Below, in pieces: positions 34,268 to 42,035 of a DNA stretch of 42,035 nt. The stretch is taken from the NCBI GenBank assembly GCA_021647585.1, contig JAKIUK010000034.1, positions 1 to 42,035 of the forward strand, in the 5' to 3' direction. A model generated the notes under the pieces. It was given only the letters and a program-made list of their open reading frames with translations. It searched no databases and was not told where the DNA came from. The position numbers and the translations under genes are program-made. Source of the stretch: Methylococcaceae bacterium. Lineage in GTDB: Bacteria; Pseudomonadota; Gammaproteobacteria; Methylococcales; Methylomonadaceae. The stretch's first letter is position 1. The number at the start of each line of letters is the position of its first letter.

Positions 34268-34908
34268 AGATTATTTCTCTCTCTGCTGTTTTAGGTCTCT
34301 TTATATCGCTGGCCTTGTTTTGGTTAATGCAAATGATGATCAGTAATAATCAGCAAAGCTTTAAAAAAACAGAAAACATACAAATGACTGAGTTTGTCCG
34401 TCTTAAGAGGGAAACCAAGTTACAAACCAAAGATAGAAAAATACCGGATGAGCCCCCGCCACCAGAAAAGCGTCCGCCACCACCGCAATTACATATGCAG
34501 CAAACACATGTGACGCAAAACAATGCACCACAAATGGATATGCCTCGCTTGGATATTCCATTGCAAACCAGTGCATTTAGTGGATCCTTAATGAATGGTA
34601 CAGAAATTGATCAAAAAGGATTATCTCAGTCCCCAATAGAAGTATATAAACCTAAAGGATTTACTACTAAAAAAATATCGCCGGCAGGTTGTACAGCAAA
34701 CAGGGGAGTTTGGGTAAATTTTAGTTACATTCTTACAAAAAATGGTAACAAAAGGGACTTTATACTAATCGAAGGTCGGCCACGAAGAAAAGCAAGACGA
34801 TATTTTAAAATAGCAAAAAAAAATGAAAGAAAAATTAAATTAACTCCAGCATTAGAAAATGGTAAACCAATTGATAAACTAGTGACTCGAGAAATTTGTA
34901 TAAAATAA
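34264..34908 (+). CDS. TonB-like energy transducer with divergent C-terminus
   Basis: A single N-terminal membrane helix (residues about 5-26) is followed by a proline-rich spacer (PDEPPPPEKRPPPPQ, residues 61-75) and a periplasmic C-terminal domain. The domain keeps GVWVNFSYILTKNGNKRDFILIEG and ENGKPI, which match TonB beta strands, but the usual YP..A entry motif and the aromatic W/F core of the last helix are missing. It is very rich in Lys/Arg and ends in EICIK. Two cysteines (C143, C212) could form a disulfide. It starts with GTG, overlapping the exbD stop. It probably couples to a specialised receptor (inference). Confidence 0.75.
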   Translation: MKIISLSAVLGLFISLALFWLMQMMISNNQQSFKKTENIQMTEFVRLKRETKLQTKDRKIPDEPPPPEKRPPPPQLHMQQTHVTQNNAPQMDMPRLDIPLQTSAFSGSLMNGTEIDQKGLSQSPIEVYKPKGFTTKKISPAGCTANRGVWVNFSYILTKNGNKRDFILIEGRPRRKARRYFKIAKKNERKIKLTPALENGKPIDKLVTREICIK

Positions 34909-36113
34909 TGAAACGTACTAGTATTTTACTTTTTTGTATTTTGTTTTTTTCCGTAGTTCATGCAGAAAAAAATGAAAAGCCTATATCCATTTCCCCTGCG
35001 TTATATAAAAAGTTTAAAAAAACTGAGACACTGATTAGTAATAAATCATATCAGCAAGCCGAGCAAAAATTAAAAACCATGCTGACCAGTGTAAAGCAGG
35101 GAAGTTATGAGCAGGCCATCGTGTTACGAAGCCTGTCGTCAGTTTATGCACTAAAAGAACAGTATAAAAAAGCGGCTGAAGCCTTATCTCGTTGTCTGAA
35201 TTTGAAGGTTCTGCCAGAGAGTCAGGAACAACAGGGTTTACAGAATCTGGGGCAATTGTATATGGCAACCGAGCAATATGCTAAAGCGATTAAAACCATA
35301 GAGCCGTGGGTGGCAAAAAATCCGAAAAAAATTGATGCTCAGATTAATGCTTTGATTGCAAATGCCTACGCCCAATTAAAGCGCTATCGTAAAGCGTTGC
35401 CGTATATTAAAAAAGCCATTGCTGCTGCCAAAAAGCCGGAAGAATCCTGGTATCAATTAAACCTGGCTTTATATTATGAGTTGGATAACTACTCCTCTGC
35501 GGCAACCCTGTTAAAGCAACTTGTTCGCCGTTATCCGGATAAAAAAACATACTGGAGTCAGCTTTCATCTGTTTACCAGCAGTTGAAACAATATAAAAAA
35601 GCCGTTTCGATTAAACGTCTGGCTTATAAAAATGGCTTTATTGCGACTGAAAAAGAACTGCTGGAGCTTGTTAATTTGTATTTATATATAGGTTCGCCTT
35701 ATAAAGCAGCAAAACTATTAAAAGATGAAATAGATAAAAAAAGAATCAGCAGCAGTTCAAAAAACTGGGAAACATTAGCTAATGCCTGGACTATGGCGAA
35801 AGAATTTGATGCTGCTGTAAATGCATTAGAAAGGGCATCAAAACTGAATGCTAAAGGCAGTTTATATCAACAGTTAGGCCAAATTCATGTAGAGCAAGAA
35901 AAGTGGCAGCAAGCCATCAATGCTTTGAATAAAGCCATTAGTAAAGGCGGTTTAAAGCAAACCGGATCCACTTATATATTGCTGGGTATGAGTTATTATG
36001 AGCTAAATAATATCAAGCAGGCAAAAAAATCCTTTTTAAACGCTGCAAAATATAGCAAAAACAAAAAAGCGGCACATCAATGGCTTGAGTATATCAAAGG
36101 CACCAAGAGTTGA
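34908..36113 (+). CDS. Secreted tetratricopeptide-repeat protein of the TonB operon
   Basis: Signal peptide (MKRTSILLFCILFFSVVHA), then about ten TPR-like units over residues 30-400 (for example YEQAIVLRSLSSVYALKEQYKKAAEALSRCL and YQQLGQIHVEQEKWQQAINALNKAI). It is a periplasmic scaffold, the usual last gene of TtpC/TonB2-type operons with DUF3450. The start is the ATG at 34908, sharing its A with the tonB stop codon; an ATG four codons upstream lies inside tonB. Confidence 0.88.
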   Translation: MKRTSILLFCILFFSVVHAEKNEKPISISPALYKKFKKTETLISNKSYQQAEQKLKTMLTSVKQGSYEQAIVLRSLSSVYALKEQYKKAAEALSRCLNLKVLPESQEQQGLQNLGQLYMATEQYAKAIKTIEPWVAKNPKKIDAQINALIANAYAQLKRYRKALPYIKKAIAAAKKPEESWYQLNLALYYELDNYSSAATLLKQLVRRYPDKKTYWSQLSSVYQQLKQYKKAVSIKRLAYKNGFIATEKELLELVNLYLYIGSPYKAAKLLKDEIDKKRISSSSKNWETLANAWTMAKEFDAAVNALERASKLNAKGSLYQQLGQIHVEQEKWQQAINALNKAISKGGLKQTGSTYILLGMSYYELNNIKQAKKSFLNAAKYSKNKKAAHQWLEYIKGTKS

Positions 36114-36171
36114 GACTACTGATTATTATAGAGGCTATTTTGTGGCGCTAATTAACTATTTAATCCACTAT

Positions 36172-36687
36172 TTAAACAGCAACGGCTCTCAGTTCTGCAT
36201 TTTCGTAAATACGTAACTTTTTCCAGCCAGCAAATTTACTCTCATCAAATTGTAAATCATGATCAATGGAATGCTCGTAGCAGCTTCTAAATATTCTTGC
36301 TGTTCTAAATGCATGCAGTTCGTCATCAGCGGTCACAGTTTCAACATTACCCACCTGAAATGTTTTGTTCCGGGATTTACGATCTTTAACCCAAAAGACG
36401 GTATAGCAAAGATAACTTTTATCTTTTCTATGGTCATACTTGATTGTTCTTGAAACTCCGGTAACGCCTGTAGTGGTTTTATTTTTAGGCGGCTTTAAGA
36501 ATCGTGTTCTGCTACCTTTCAAGACCACTAGCATTTGATCTCGCCAAGCTATCGCTGCTTGTAGGGATTTACTTTTATTTCCCCAGAGTTTATGAGAGAA
36601 GTAGCGACTGCTTTCTTTGCCGCGTCGAACTATGCGTACTTGATACCCAAATACATCAGGTTCAGTAATATGTTTGTTTTTTGCCAT
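36172..36687 (-). CDS. AP2/ERF-like DNA-binding domain protein
   Basis: This 171-residue basic protein has the features of bacterial AP2-like domains. Residues about 75-137 read TGVTGVSRT...YLCYTVFWVKDRKSRNKTFQVG followed by a helix (DDELHAFRTARIFRSCYE), a three-strand-plus-helix plan. Residues 13-55 (YQVRIVRRGKESSRYFSHKLWG, then a helix) look like a second, similar unit. In bacteria and phages AP2 domains are mostly found in integrases and HNH endonucleases; here no nuclease motif is present. It lies in its own minus-strand unit between the TonB operon and the peroxiredoxin. Confidence 0.65.
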   Translation of the reverse strand: MAKNKHITEPDVFGYQVRIVRRGKESSRYFSHKLWGNKSKSLQAAIAWRDQMLVVLKGSRTRFLKPPKNKTTTGVTGVSRTIKYDHRKDKSYLCYTVFWVKDRKSRNKTFQVGNVETVTADDELHAFRTARIFRSCYEHSIDHDLQFDESKFAGWKKLRIYENAELRAVAV

Positions 36688-36944
36688 GTTTAGAGTGCTC
36701 CGCTATCAGTTTATCAGTTAACGTAAGTATGAACTGTTTAATAAAAAAAACACATGCTTGTTGTTAATCTTGTAGGACAATGATTACATATTATCTGAAA
36801 AGTTCAAACAAAATTCAAGTTTTTAACTGTTTTTATTAGGCAATTACCCAGTATTTTAGTGTAGAATACACAGAACGCATGTTAAAACCTGATGTTTAGG
36901 TTTATAACCCCTTGTTTTATATTTAAATTATTTGGAGAAAAATA

Positions 36945-37550
36945 ATGAGTGTATTAGTAGGTAAACAAGCCCCTGATTTTACAGTTCCTGCGGTATTGGC
37001 TGACGGTGAAATTGTTGATTCTTTCAGCTTTTCAGATGCAACCCGAGGAAAATATGCGATGGTATTTTTCTACCCACTGGATTTTACTTTTGTTTGCCCT
37101 AGTGAATTAATTGCACTGGATCACCGTATGGATGAATTCAAAAGTCGTGGTGTAGAAGTGATTGCTGTTTCAATTGATTCTCATTTTACACATAATGCCT
37201 GGCGTAACACGGCGATCAACGAAGGCGGTATTGGACCGGTTAGTTACACAATGGCCGCAGATATTAATCACCAGATCTGTAAAGACTATGATGTTGAAGC
37301 TGAAGTCCCTGCCGTTGCGTATCGTGGCAGTTTTTTAATAGATCAGAATGGTATGGTTCGTCATCAAGTAGTTAATGATTTACCATTAGGTCGTAATATT
37401 GATGAAATGCTTCGTATGGTTGATGCATTACAGTTCCACGAAGAACATGGTGAAGTTTGTCCTGCCGGGTGGAGCAAAGGGGATGCGGGAATGGATGCAA
37501 GTCCAGATGGAGTAGCTTCTTACTTGAAGGATAATTCAGATAAGTTATAA
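36945..37550 (+). CDS. Typical 2-Cys peroxiredoxin (AhpC/Prx1 type)
   Basis: The peroxidatic Cys is in YPLDFTFVCPSEL (about C52) and the resolving Cys in EEHGEVCPAGW (C172-region), so it is a thioredoxin-dependent peroxidase of the Prx1/AhpC class that reduces H2O2 and organic peroxides in the cytoplasm. The length of 201 residues is normal. TTTGGAGAAAAATA provides the ribosome site. It is monocistronic, with a clear terminator just after. Confidence 0.94.
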   Translation: MSVLVGKQAPDFTVPAVLADGEIVDSFSFSDATRGKYAMVFFYPLDFTFVCPSELIALDHRMDEFKSRGVEVIAVSIDSHFTHNAWRNTAINEGGIGPVSYTMAADINHQICKDYDVEAEVPAVAYRGSFLIDQNGMVRHQVVNDLPLGRNIDEMLRMVDALQFHEEHGEVCPAGWSKGDAGMDASPDGVASYLKDNSDKL

Positions 37551-37565
37551 CAATAATTTGAAATA

Positions 37566-37600
37566 AAAAGCGGACTAAGTATTTTTAGTCCGTTTTTTTT
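37566..37600 (+). terminator. Intrinsic terminator after the peroxiredoxin gene
   Basis: CGGACTAA (37571-37578) and TTAGTCCG (37585-37592) form an 8-bp stem followed by eight T. This is the clearest rho-independent terminator in the window. Confidence 0.92.
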
Positions 37601-37676
37601 ATGTCAGTGTTCAAGGATCTAAAGAGCGCATGGCAGGAGCAATTACCGAGCAGGTTTTCTATTCTTTGGCTGACTA

Positions 37677-37916
37677 TTAGTCTGTCGCCTTGTTTTTTAT
37701 TGCTGACCTAGACAGTTGTTTGTGCGTAAGATACACGATTGTGCAGGCTATGAAAATAGAAATAAGGGTTTCACCTACAGTGGCCATACCTATGGCGAAG
37801 CCTAGTATATAACCAATTAATCCAGTTACTGCCCACTTTATGCCGTTTTCACCTTTGTTTTTTCCTGAGTGAAAAAATAAGATTACTGTGATAATGGCTG
37901 TCAATATAATTAACAT
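37677..37916 (-). CDS. Small two-helix membrane protein
   Basis: 79 residues, unrecognised. Two or three hydrophobic segments (LIILTAIITVILFF; WAVTGLIGYILGFAIGM; TLISIFIACTIVYL) are separated by a short basic loop, with a polar, basic C-terminus. GAAAGAAGAGGCA gives a fair ribosome site for the ATG. It is convergent with the peroxiredoxin gene. Confidence 0.6.
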   Translation of the reverse strand: MLIILTAIITVILFFHSGKNKGENGIKWAVTGLIGYILGFAIGMATVGETLISIFIACTIVYLTHKQLSRSAIKNKATD

Positions 37917-38035
37917 TGTTTGCCTCTTCTTTCAGTTTAATGTATTGATTTAGGTTAGAATCACCCTAATAATCAATGTCGATATTATTATCATAAGGCA
38001 TATCTTTCATCATTACACCTTTTTGATCAGGAATA

Positions 38036-38199
38036 AGGGAGGTGGTAATAAATAATCATCAAAATATCATGTAGAATTATTATTTCTGTTTAAATTTTCT
38101 CAAGAGGAGCACAGTTATTCTACGTGACGATTGAGAAGGAGGTTTATACAGGGATAAAAAGGCAAGTGAGATTGGATGATTATTTGTTTCCACCTCCCT
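38036..38199 (+). repeat. Fold-back element B (core shared with 30717-30869)
   Basis: Arms 38036-38060 (AGGGAGGTGGTAATAAATAA, then TCATC) and 38175-38199 pair at 23 of 25 positions, with one further G.T wobble. The core TCTCAAGAGGAGCACAGTTA, then TTCTACGTGACGATTGAGA matches element A, including the inner TCTCAA/TTGAGA stem, where one arm's TAAC becomes TGAC and still pairs as RNA by a G.U wobble. It sits about 60 bp upstream of the AsmA gene. Confidence 0.8.
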
Positions 38200-38257
38200 A
38201 AAACAATATTGCTGATATTATAGGGTTAAAGTTCCTCAACAATAGCAGGATTAAAAA

Positions 38258-40369
38258 ATGGGTCGATTACTTAAAATTATTTTATTTTCTATCGCATCAG
38301 TTGTGTTGCTAGTCATTATCGCAGTAATAGTATTACCATTAGTCATTGACCCAAATGACTTTAAGCCGGAGATTCAACAGGTGGTAGAAAAAAATACAGG
38401 CAGAAAATTAAATATAGAGGGTGATCTGAAGTTATCGGTTTTTCCATGGATAGGCGTGTCAACAGGAAAATTGACGTTGAGTAATGCCCCTGGATTTACT
38501 GATAAACTTTTTGCAGAGATCACAAAAAGTAATATTAAGGTTAAATTATTACCGCTGCTATCAAAAGAAGTTGAAGTTAGTCGTATTGTGCTCAAGGGGT
38601 TGGTGTTAAATTTAGCTAAAAATAAACAAGGTGTCAGCAATTGGGATGATTTGAGTAGCACTACACAAACTAAAGAACAGCCTGAAGAAACTGATAAAGC
38701 AGAAAAAGAACAGGTTTCACCTTTGGCTGCATTGGCAATTGGCGGGATTGCAATAGAGCAGGCAAAAATAGTCTGGGATGATCAGCAGCAAGGTAAATAC
38801 ATAGTACTCAATGATTTTAACTTTAAAACCGGTAAGTTGGTATTCGGTCAACCCATTGCTGTCGACTTATCCTTAACCGTTGTTAATAAAGAACCAGAGA
38901 TAACAGAATCGATCAACTTTACTACCGATTTAGTTATTAATGAGCAATTAGATGTTTTTAAACTAAAGCAGATTAATATTGCAAGTATTACTTCAGGAAA
39001 GGATATACCGGGTGAAAAATTAACGGCTACTTTACTAGCTGAGATGGCGTTGGATTTAACCCAGCAAACCCTAAATGTATCAAAATTTACATTGAGTACA
39101 GGAAACTTGAATTTAACCGCAAATGTAATGGGAACAGACATTAAAGATAACCCGGTTTTTAAAGGGTCCATAAATGTAGCGGAGTTTAACCTGGCCCAGT
39201 TATTGAAAAAAATGGCAATGCCTTTACCCGTGATGCAAGATCCTGATGCGCTATCTAAACTATCAGTAGCATTTGATTTGATGGCTACAACAGATTCAGC
39301 AGATATTAAAAATTTAGTCATTAATCTTGATGAAACAAATATTAATGGTTCTAGTAGTATTAAAAAATTTTCTCAGCCAGAAATAGTATTTAATTTTAAT
39401 GTTGATGCAATCAATGTTGATCATTATTTGTCACCCGTAAAAGAAGGTAAATCTTCCGCTAAAACGGTTGTGACTCCTGCCAGTGCTGCAGTTACAGGCG
39501 CGGCATTGTTTCCGGTAGAGATGCTGCGAACATTAAATGCAAATGGAAGGTTGAAGATTGATCAGCTGACAATTAATCAATTAAATATGCAAGGATTGAG
39601 TTTGAAGCTAAATGCTAAAAATGGCGTTATAAAAACCAAACAAGATATAAAGCAGCTTTATCAAGGGTCATATACAGGTTCTTCTACACTTAATGTACAG
39701 CGCAAACAACCCCGGTTATTGCTGAACGAAAGTCTGTCTATGGTCCATCTTGAGCCATTATTAAAAGATTTGCAGGATGGCGCTCGAATGACTGGGGTGG
39801 TCAATGCCGACGTAAAGCTTCAGGGGCAAGGAAACACCGTCAGGGCGATTAAATCATCATTGAATGGTAAGGTGGACTTTAATTTTAAAGATGGTGTGGT
39901 CAAGGGCTTTAATCTGCAAAAAATAATTGATAACAGTAAGGCTTTAATAGGAGGAAACCCATTTCCAACAGATAACAAAAATGACCAAACTGTGTTTACG
40001 GTAATCAAAGGTTCTGCAAATATTAACAATGGTTTAGTGAGTAATAATGATTTGTATGCAGAAGCCTCAAAGTTACGTGTTAACGGGGAAGGAACAGCAA
40101 ATTTAGTGTCTGAAAAGTTGGATTATAAGGTTAATGTTAAGTTACTCAGAGCAATTGCAACAGACACCCAGCCAGAAAAAATTAAAGGAATACCTGTGGT
40201 TATTAAGGTGGGTGGGATATTTTCTAAACCATCATACACCTTAGATGTTGCCAGTATGTTAGTGGAAAAAAACAAACAGATTATTAATAAGGAAAAAGAT
40301 AAATTGCTGAAAAAACTGGATCAAAAGCTAGGACCAGGCGTGGGTGATTTATTAAAAGGTTTGTTTTAG
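38258..40369 (+). CDS. AsmA-family protein
   Basis: This 703-residue inner-membrane-anchored protein has an N-terminal membrane helix (ILFSIASVVLLVIIAVIVLPL) followed by the AsmA signature DPNDFKPEIQQVVEKNTGRKLNIEGDL and a long periplasmic beta-rich domain, then the C-terminal AsmA_2 region (LNGKVDFNFKDGVVKGFNLQKII). AsmA-like proteins (TamB, YhdP relatives) are thought to form lipid-transfer grooves between inner and outer membranes. The gene appears monocistronic. Confidence 0.9.
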   Translation: MGRLLKIILFSIASVVLLVIIAVIVLPLVIDPNDFKPEIQQVVEKNTGRKLNIEGDLKLSVFPWIGVSTGKLTLSNAPGFTDKLFAEITKSNIKVKLLPLLSKEVEVSRIVLKGLVLNLAKNKQGVSNWDDLSSTTQTKEQPEETDKAEKEQVSPLAALAIGGIAIEQAKIVWDDQQQGKYIVLNDFNFKTGKLVFGQPIAVDLSLTVVNKEPEITESINFTTDLVINEQLDVFKLKQINIASITSGKDIPGEKLTATLLAEMALDLTQQTLNVSKFTLSTGNLNLTANVMGTDIKDNPVFKGSINVAEFNLAQLLKKMAMPLPVMQDPDALSKLSVAFDLMATTDSADIKNLVINLDETNINGSSSIKKFSQPEIVFNFNVDAINVDHYLSPVKEGKSSAKTVVTPASAAVTGAALFPVEMLRTLNANGRLKIDQLTINQLNMQGLSLKLNAKNGVIKTKQDIKQLYQGSYTGSSTLNVQRKQPRLLLNESLSMVHLEPLLKDLQDGARMTGVVNADVKLQGQGNTVRAIKSSLNGKVDFNFKDGVVKGFNLQKIIDNSKALIGGNPFPTDNKNDQTVFTVIKGSANINNGLVSNNDLYAEASKLRVNGEGTANLVSEKLDYKVNVKLLRAIATDTQPEKIKGIPVVIKVGGIFSKPSYTLDVASMLVEKNKQIINKEKDKLLKKLDQKLGPGVGDLLKGLF

Positions 40370-40796
40370 GATAAGATACTACTGTAGGGACTTAAGAAAT
40401 TATTCCTTATTTAGTCTAAATTACTGGATGATTATGCTCTGATGGATAAAGTAGGCTGAGAATAGATAGCTTGGCCAGAATATAACGGTATATCATGCCA
40501 GCAACGTTAGTTGGATGAAGGGAAATAGTATGGCAAATCTGTTCCTGCATAATTTCCGTTTAACACCTTAACTCGGTGTGGGAATATCAGGTTTATTGCT
40601 TCCAGTAAATTCTACATACATCGCATGCATGTGAATAAGCGGAAGCTTTGCCCTGCTGTCTACAGTCTTAAAAAACAGAGTGGAAAAAACTTGCAGCGGG
40701 CAGCTTGTTAATAGTCATATAAATATAAGGCCTATCCAATATTAGTTTGGACTTAGAGGGTTTGAATCAACAGCAGTTATCCCACACGGAATAAAA
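40370..40796. other. Non-coding gap upstream of mutY
   Basis: About 430 bp with no supportable gene. GACTTAAGAA pairs imperfectly with TTATTTAGTC near 40389-40424, a weak hairpin just after asmA. GCCCTGCTGT (about 40650) pairs loosely with GCAGCGGGC near 40695. Neither the core nor the arms of the fold-back repeats are found here. Confidence 0.4.
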
Positions 40797-41864
40797 ATGT
40801 CTCCAGAAGTATTTCAGCAAAAAATTCTTGCATGGTTTGATTTAAATGGCCGGAAAGATCTGCCTTGGCAGCAGGAAATCAGTCCTTACCGAATCTGGTT
40901 GTCTGAAGTCATGCTTCAACAGACGCAAGTGGTTACAGTTATCCCTTATTTTAATCGCTTTATTCGGCAATTTCCTGACGTAAATAAATTGGCAAATGCA
41001 CCTCTTGATACCGTTCTACAACTTTGGGCAGGGCTGGGGTACTATGCCCGAGCTCGAAATCTGCACAAAACAGCACAGATTATCAGTAAAAAAGGTGGTG
41101 CATTTCCTGATGAATTGGATTTGCTTATGGAATTTCCAGGTATTGGACGTTCAACAGCCGGCGCAATTTTGAGTATTGCTTTTAATAAAAGTCATCCTAT
41201 TTTAGATGGAAATGTCAGGCGTGTATTGGCAAGATACCATACAATTTCAGGGTGGCCTGGCCATACTAAGGTTAGTAATAAGCTTTGGGAGGTTAGCTCT
41301 CGTTACACTCCCATAAAGCGCTGTGCAGAATATACTCAGGCGATGATGGACTTAGGGGCTACATTATGTACCCGTAGAAAACCTCAATGTGAAAATTGCC
41401 CGATTAACTGCGCTTGTGTTGCAAGAATAGAAGATAAAATCAATATTTTACCCACCCCCAAACCGACCAAGGTAATACCGGTAAAACAGATTGTATTTTT
41501 AGTGTTACAAAATAAACAAGGACAAATTCGTTTAGAAAAAAGACCGGAAACGGGTATTTGGGGAGGGTTATGGAGTTTTCCAGAATTTGATTCTTTTGTA
41601 GACATACAAGCCTGGTGTTTAAGAAATTATATTTCTATTCAATCAGCAACAGTATTAGATGAGCAACGCCATACGTTTTCACACTTTCATCTGGATTACA
41701 CTACTATTGTGGTGGAAACAGAAAACCCTATAAATAATGTGATGGAAGTGAATCAAGCAGTCTGGTATAAAGTTGAACAGATAAGCTCTTTGGGGTTACC
41801 TGCACCTATTAAGAGATTTTTTAAGGATAATCCTATAGGTTTTTTGAAAATATCAGAGAGGTAG
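40797..41864 (+). CDS. mutY: Adenine DNA glycosylase
   Basis: MutY removes adenine mispaired with 8-oxoguanine. The catalytic Glu is in LSEVMLQQTQV, the helix-hairpin-helix in EFPGIGRSTAGAIL, the catalytic Asp in HPILDGNVRRVLAR, and the [4Fe-4S] loop is CTRRKPQCENCPINCAC (C-x6-C-x2-C-x5-C). The C-terminal third is the NUDIX-like 8-oxoG recognition domain with RHTFSHFHLDY. At 355 residues it is complete. It leads into yggX, 2 bp downstream, the usual gammaproteobacterial pair. Confidence 0.97.
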   Translation: MSPEVFQQKILAWFDLNGRKDLPWQQEISPYRIWLSEVMLQQTQVVTVIPYFNRFIRQFPDVNKLANAPLDTVLQLWAGLGYYARARNLHKTAQIISKKGGAFPDELDLLMEFPGIGRSTAGAILSIAFNKSHPILDGNVRRVLARYHTISGWPGHTKVSNKLWEVSSRYTPIKRCAEYTQAMMDLGATLCTRRKPQCENCPINCACVARIEDKINILPTPKPTKVIPVKQIVFLVLQNKQGQIRLEKRPETGIWGGLWSFPEFDSFVDIQAWCLRNYISIQSATVLDEQRHTFSHFHLDYTTIVVETENPINNVMEVNQAVWYKVEQISSLGLPAPIKRFFKDNPIGFLKISER

Positions 41865-41866
41865 TT

Positions 41867-42035
41867 ATGGCAAGAATGATTAAATGTGTGAAACTGGGAA
41901 AAGAGGCAGAAGGCATGGAAAGTCCTCCTTTTCCAGGACCAAAAGGGCAATTTATATACGATAATATTTCGCAAAAAGCCTGGCAGGAATGGATAGAAAT
42001 GCAAACAATGATTATTAATGAGCAGCGTTTGGCCA
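41867..42035 (+). CDS. yggX: YggX, Fe(2+)-trafficking / oxidative-damage protection protein (partial)
   Basis: The frame from ATG 41867 runs off the end of the window after 56 codons. It reads MARMIKCVKLGKEAEGMESP and continues with PFPGPKGQFIYDNIS and WQEWIEMQTMIINEQRL, which is YggX (family length about 90 residues), including the conserved Cys7. YggX protects Fe-S clusters, fitting its place behind mutY, an Fe-S enzyme. Confidence 0.95.
   Translation, partial: MARMIKCVKLGKEAEGMESPPFPGPKGQFIYDNISQKAWQEWIEMQTMIINEQRLA

Noticed and set aside
36688..36944. OxyR-type operator upstream of the peroxiredoxin
   Set aside because: No ATAG-spaced tetranucleotide array could be identified in the 257-bp leader.

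Overview
This is a 42-kb AT-rich chromosomal window that looks like a gammaproteobacterium. The inference rests on the RsxB-type ferredoxin, BamD, RluD, YfiH/PgeF, HemW, PyrE, MutY-YggX and trpEGDC order, on a DUF3450-ExbB-ExbB-ExbD-TonB-TPR operon, on a PEP-CTERM-like exported protein and on many small fold-back repeats. A methanotroph-like lineage (Methylococcales) is a reasonable guess, but no diagnostic methane or methanol oxidation gene is present. No CRISPR array, rRNA or prophage was seen.

Layout. 1-127 is the end of an IS21-like element, followed by tRNA-Arg(CCG) on the minus strand. 620-5008 (minus) carries metG, a hybrid-cluster-protein homologue that has lost all four cysteines of its hybrid cluster, and an rsxB-type ferredoxin. 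5314-9278 (minus) carries a globin-coupled sensor without a recognised output domain, then rluD-pgeF-ZIP transporter as an overlapping set. bamD diverges from rluD. A 158-bp MITE-like element with CTAG target duplications separates bamD from icd.

11.8-18.4 kb is an accessory island. It holds a decayed REP-type (Y1) transposase, an orphan 333-residue ORF, a pair of inverted repeats, a secreted metzincin-like protease with a PEP-CTERM tail, a decayed copy of the trpC 3' end, an intact IS4-family element with an 11-bp target duplication, a 39-bp tandem repeat and a di-heme c-type cytochrome. The island ends against the real trpC.

18.4-30.6 kb is mostly core metabolism: trpEGDC (minus), a FAH-family hydrolase and hemW, pyrE, a lone dynamin-like GTPase, then aroG-type DAHP synthase, a thiS-thiG fusion and trmB (minus). 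31.2-36.1 kb is a six-gene TonB energy-transduction operon whose TonB has an unusual C-terminus. The right end holds an AP2-like DNA-binding protein, a 2-Cys peroxiredoxin, a small membrane protein, AsmA, mutY and the start of yggX.

The strongest leads are the hybrid-cluster protein without its hybrid-cluster cysteines, paired with a ferredoxin; two fold-back elements at 30.7 and 38.0 kb that share a core but have different, individually self-complementary arms; and the duplicated trpC fragment beside the IS4 element.
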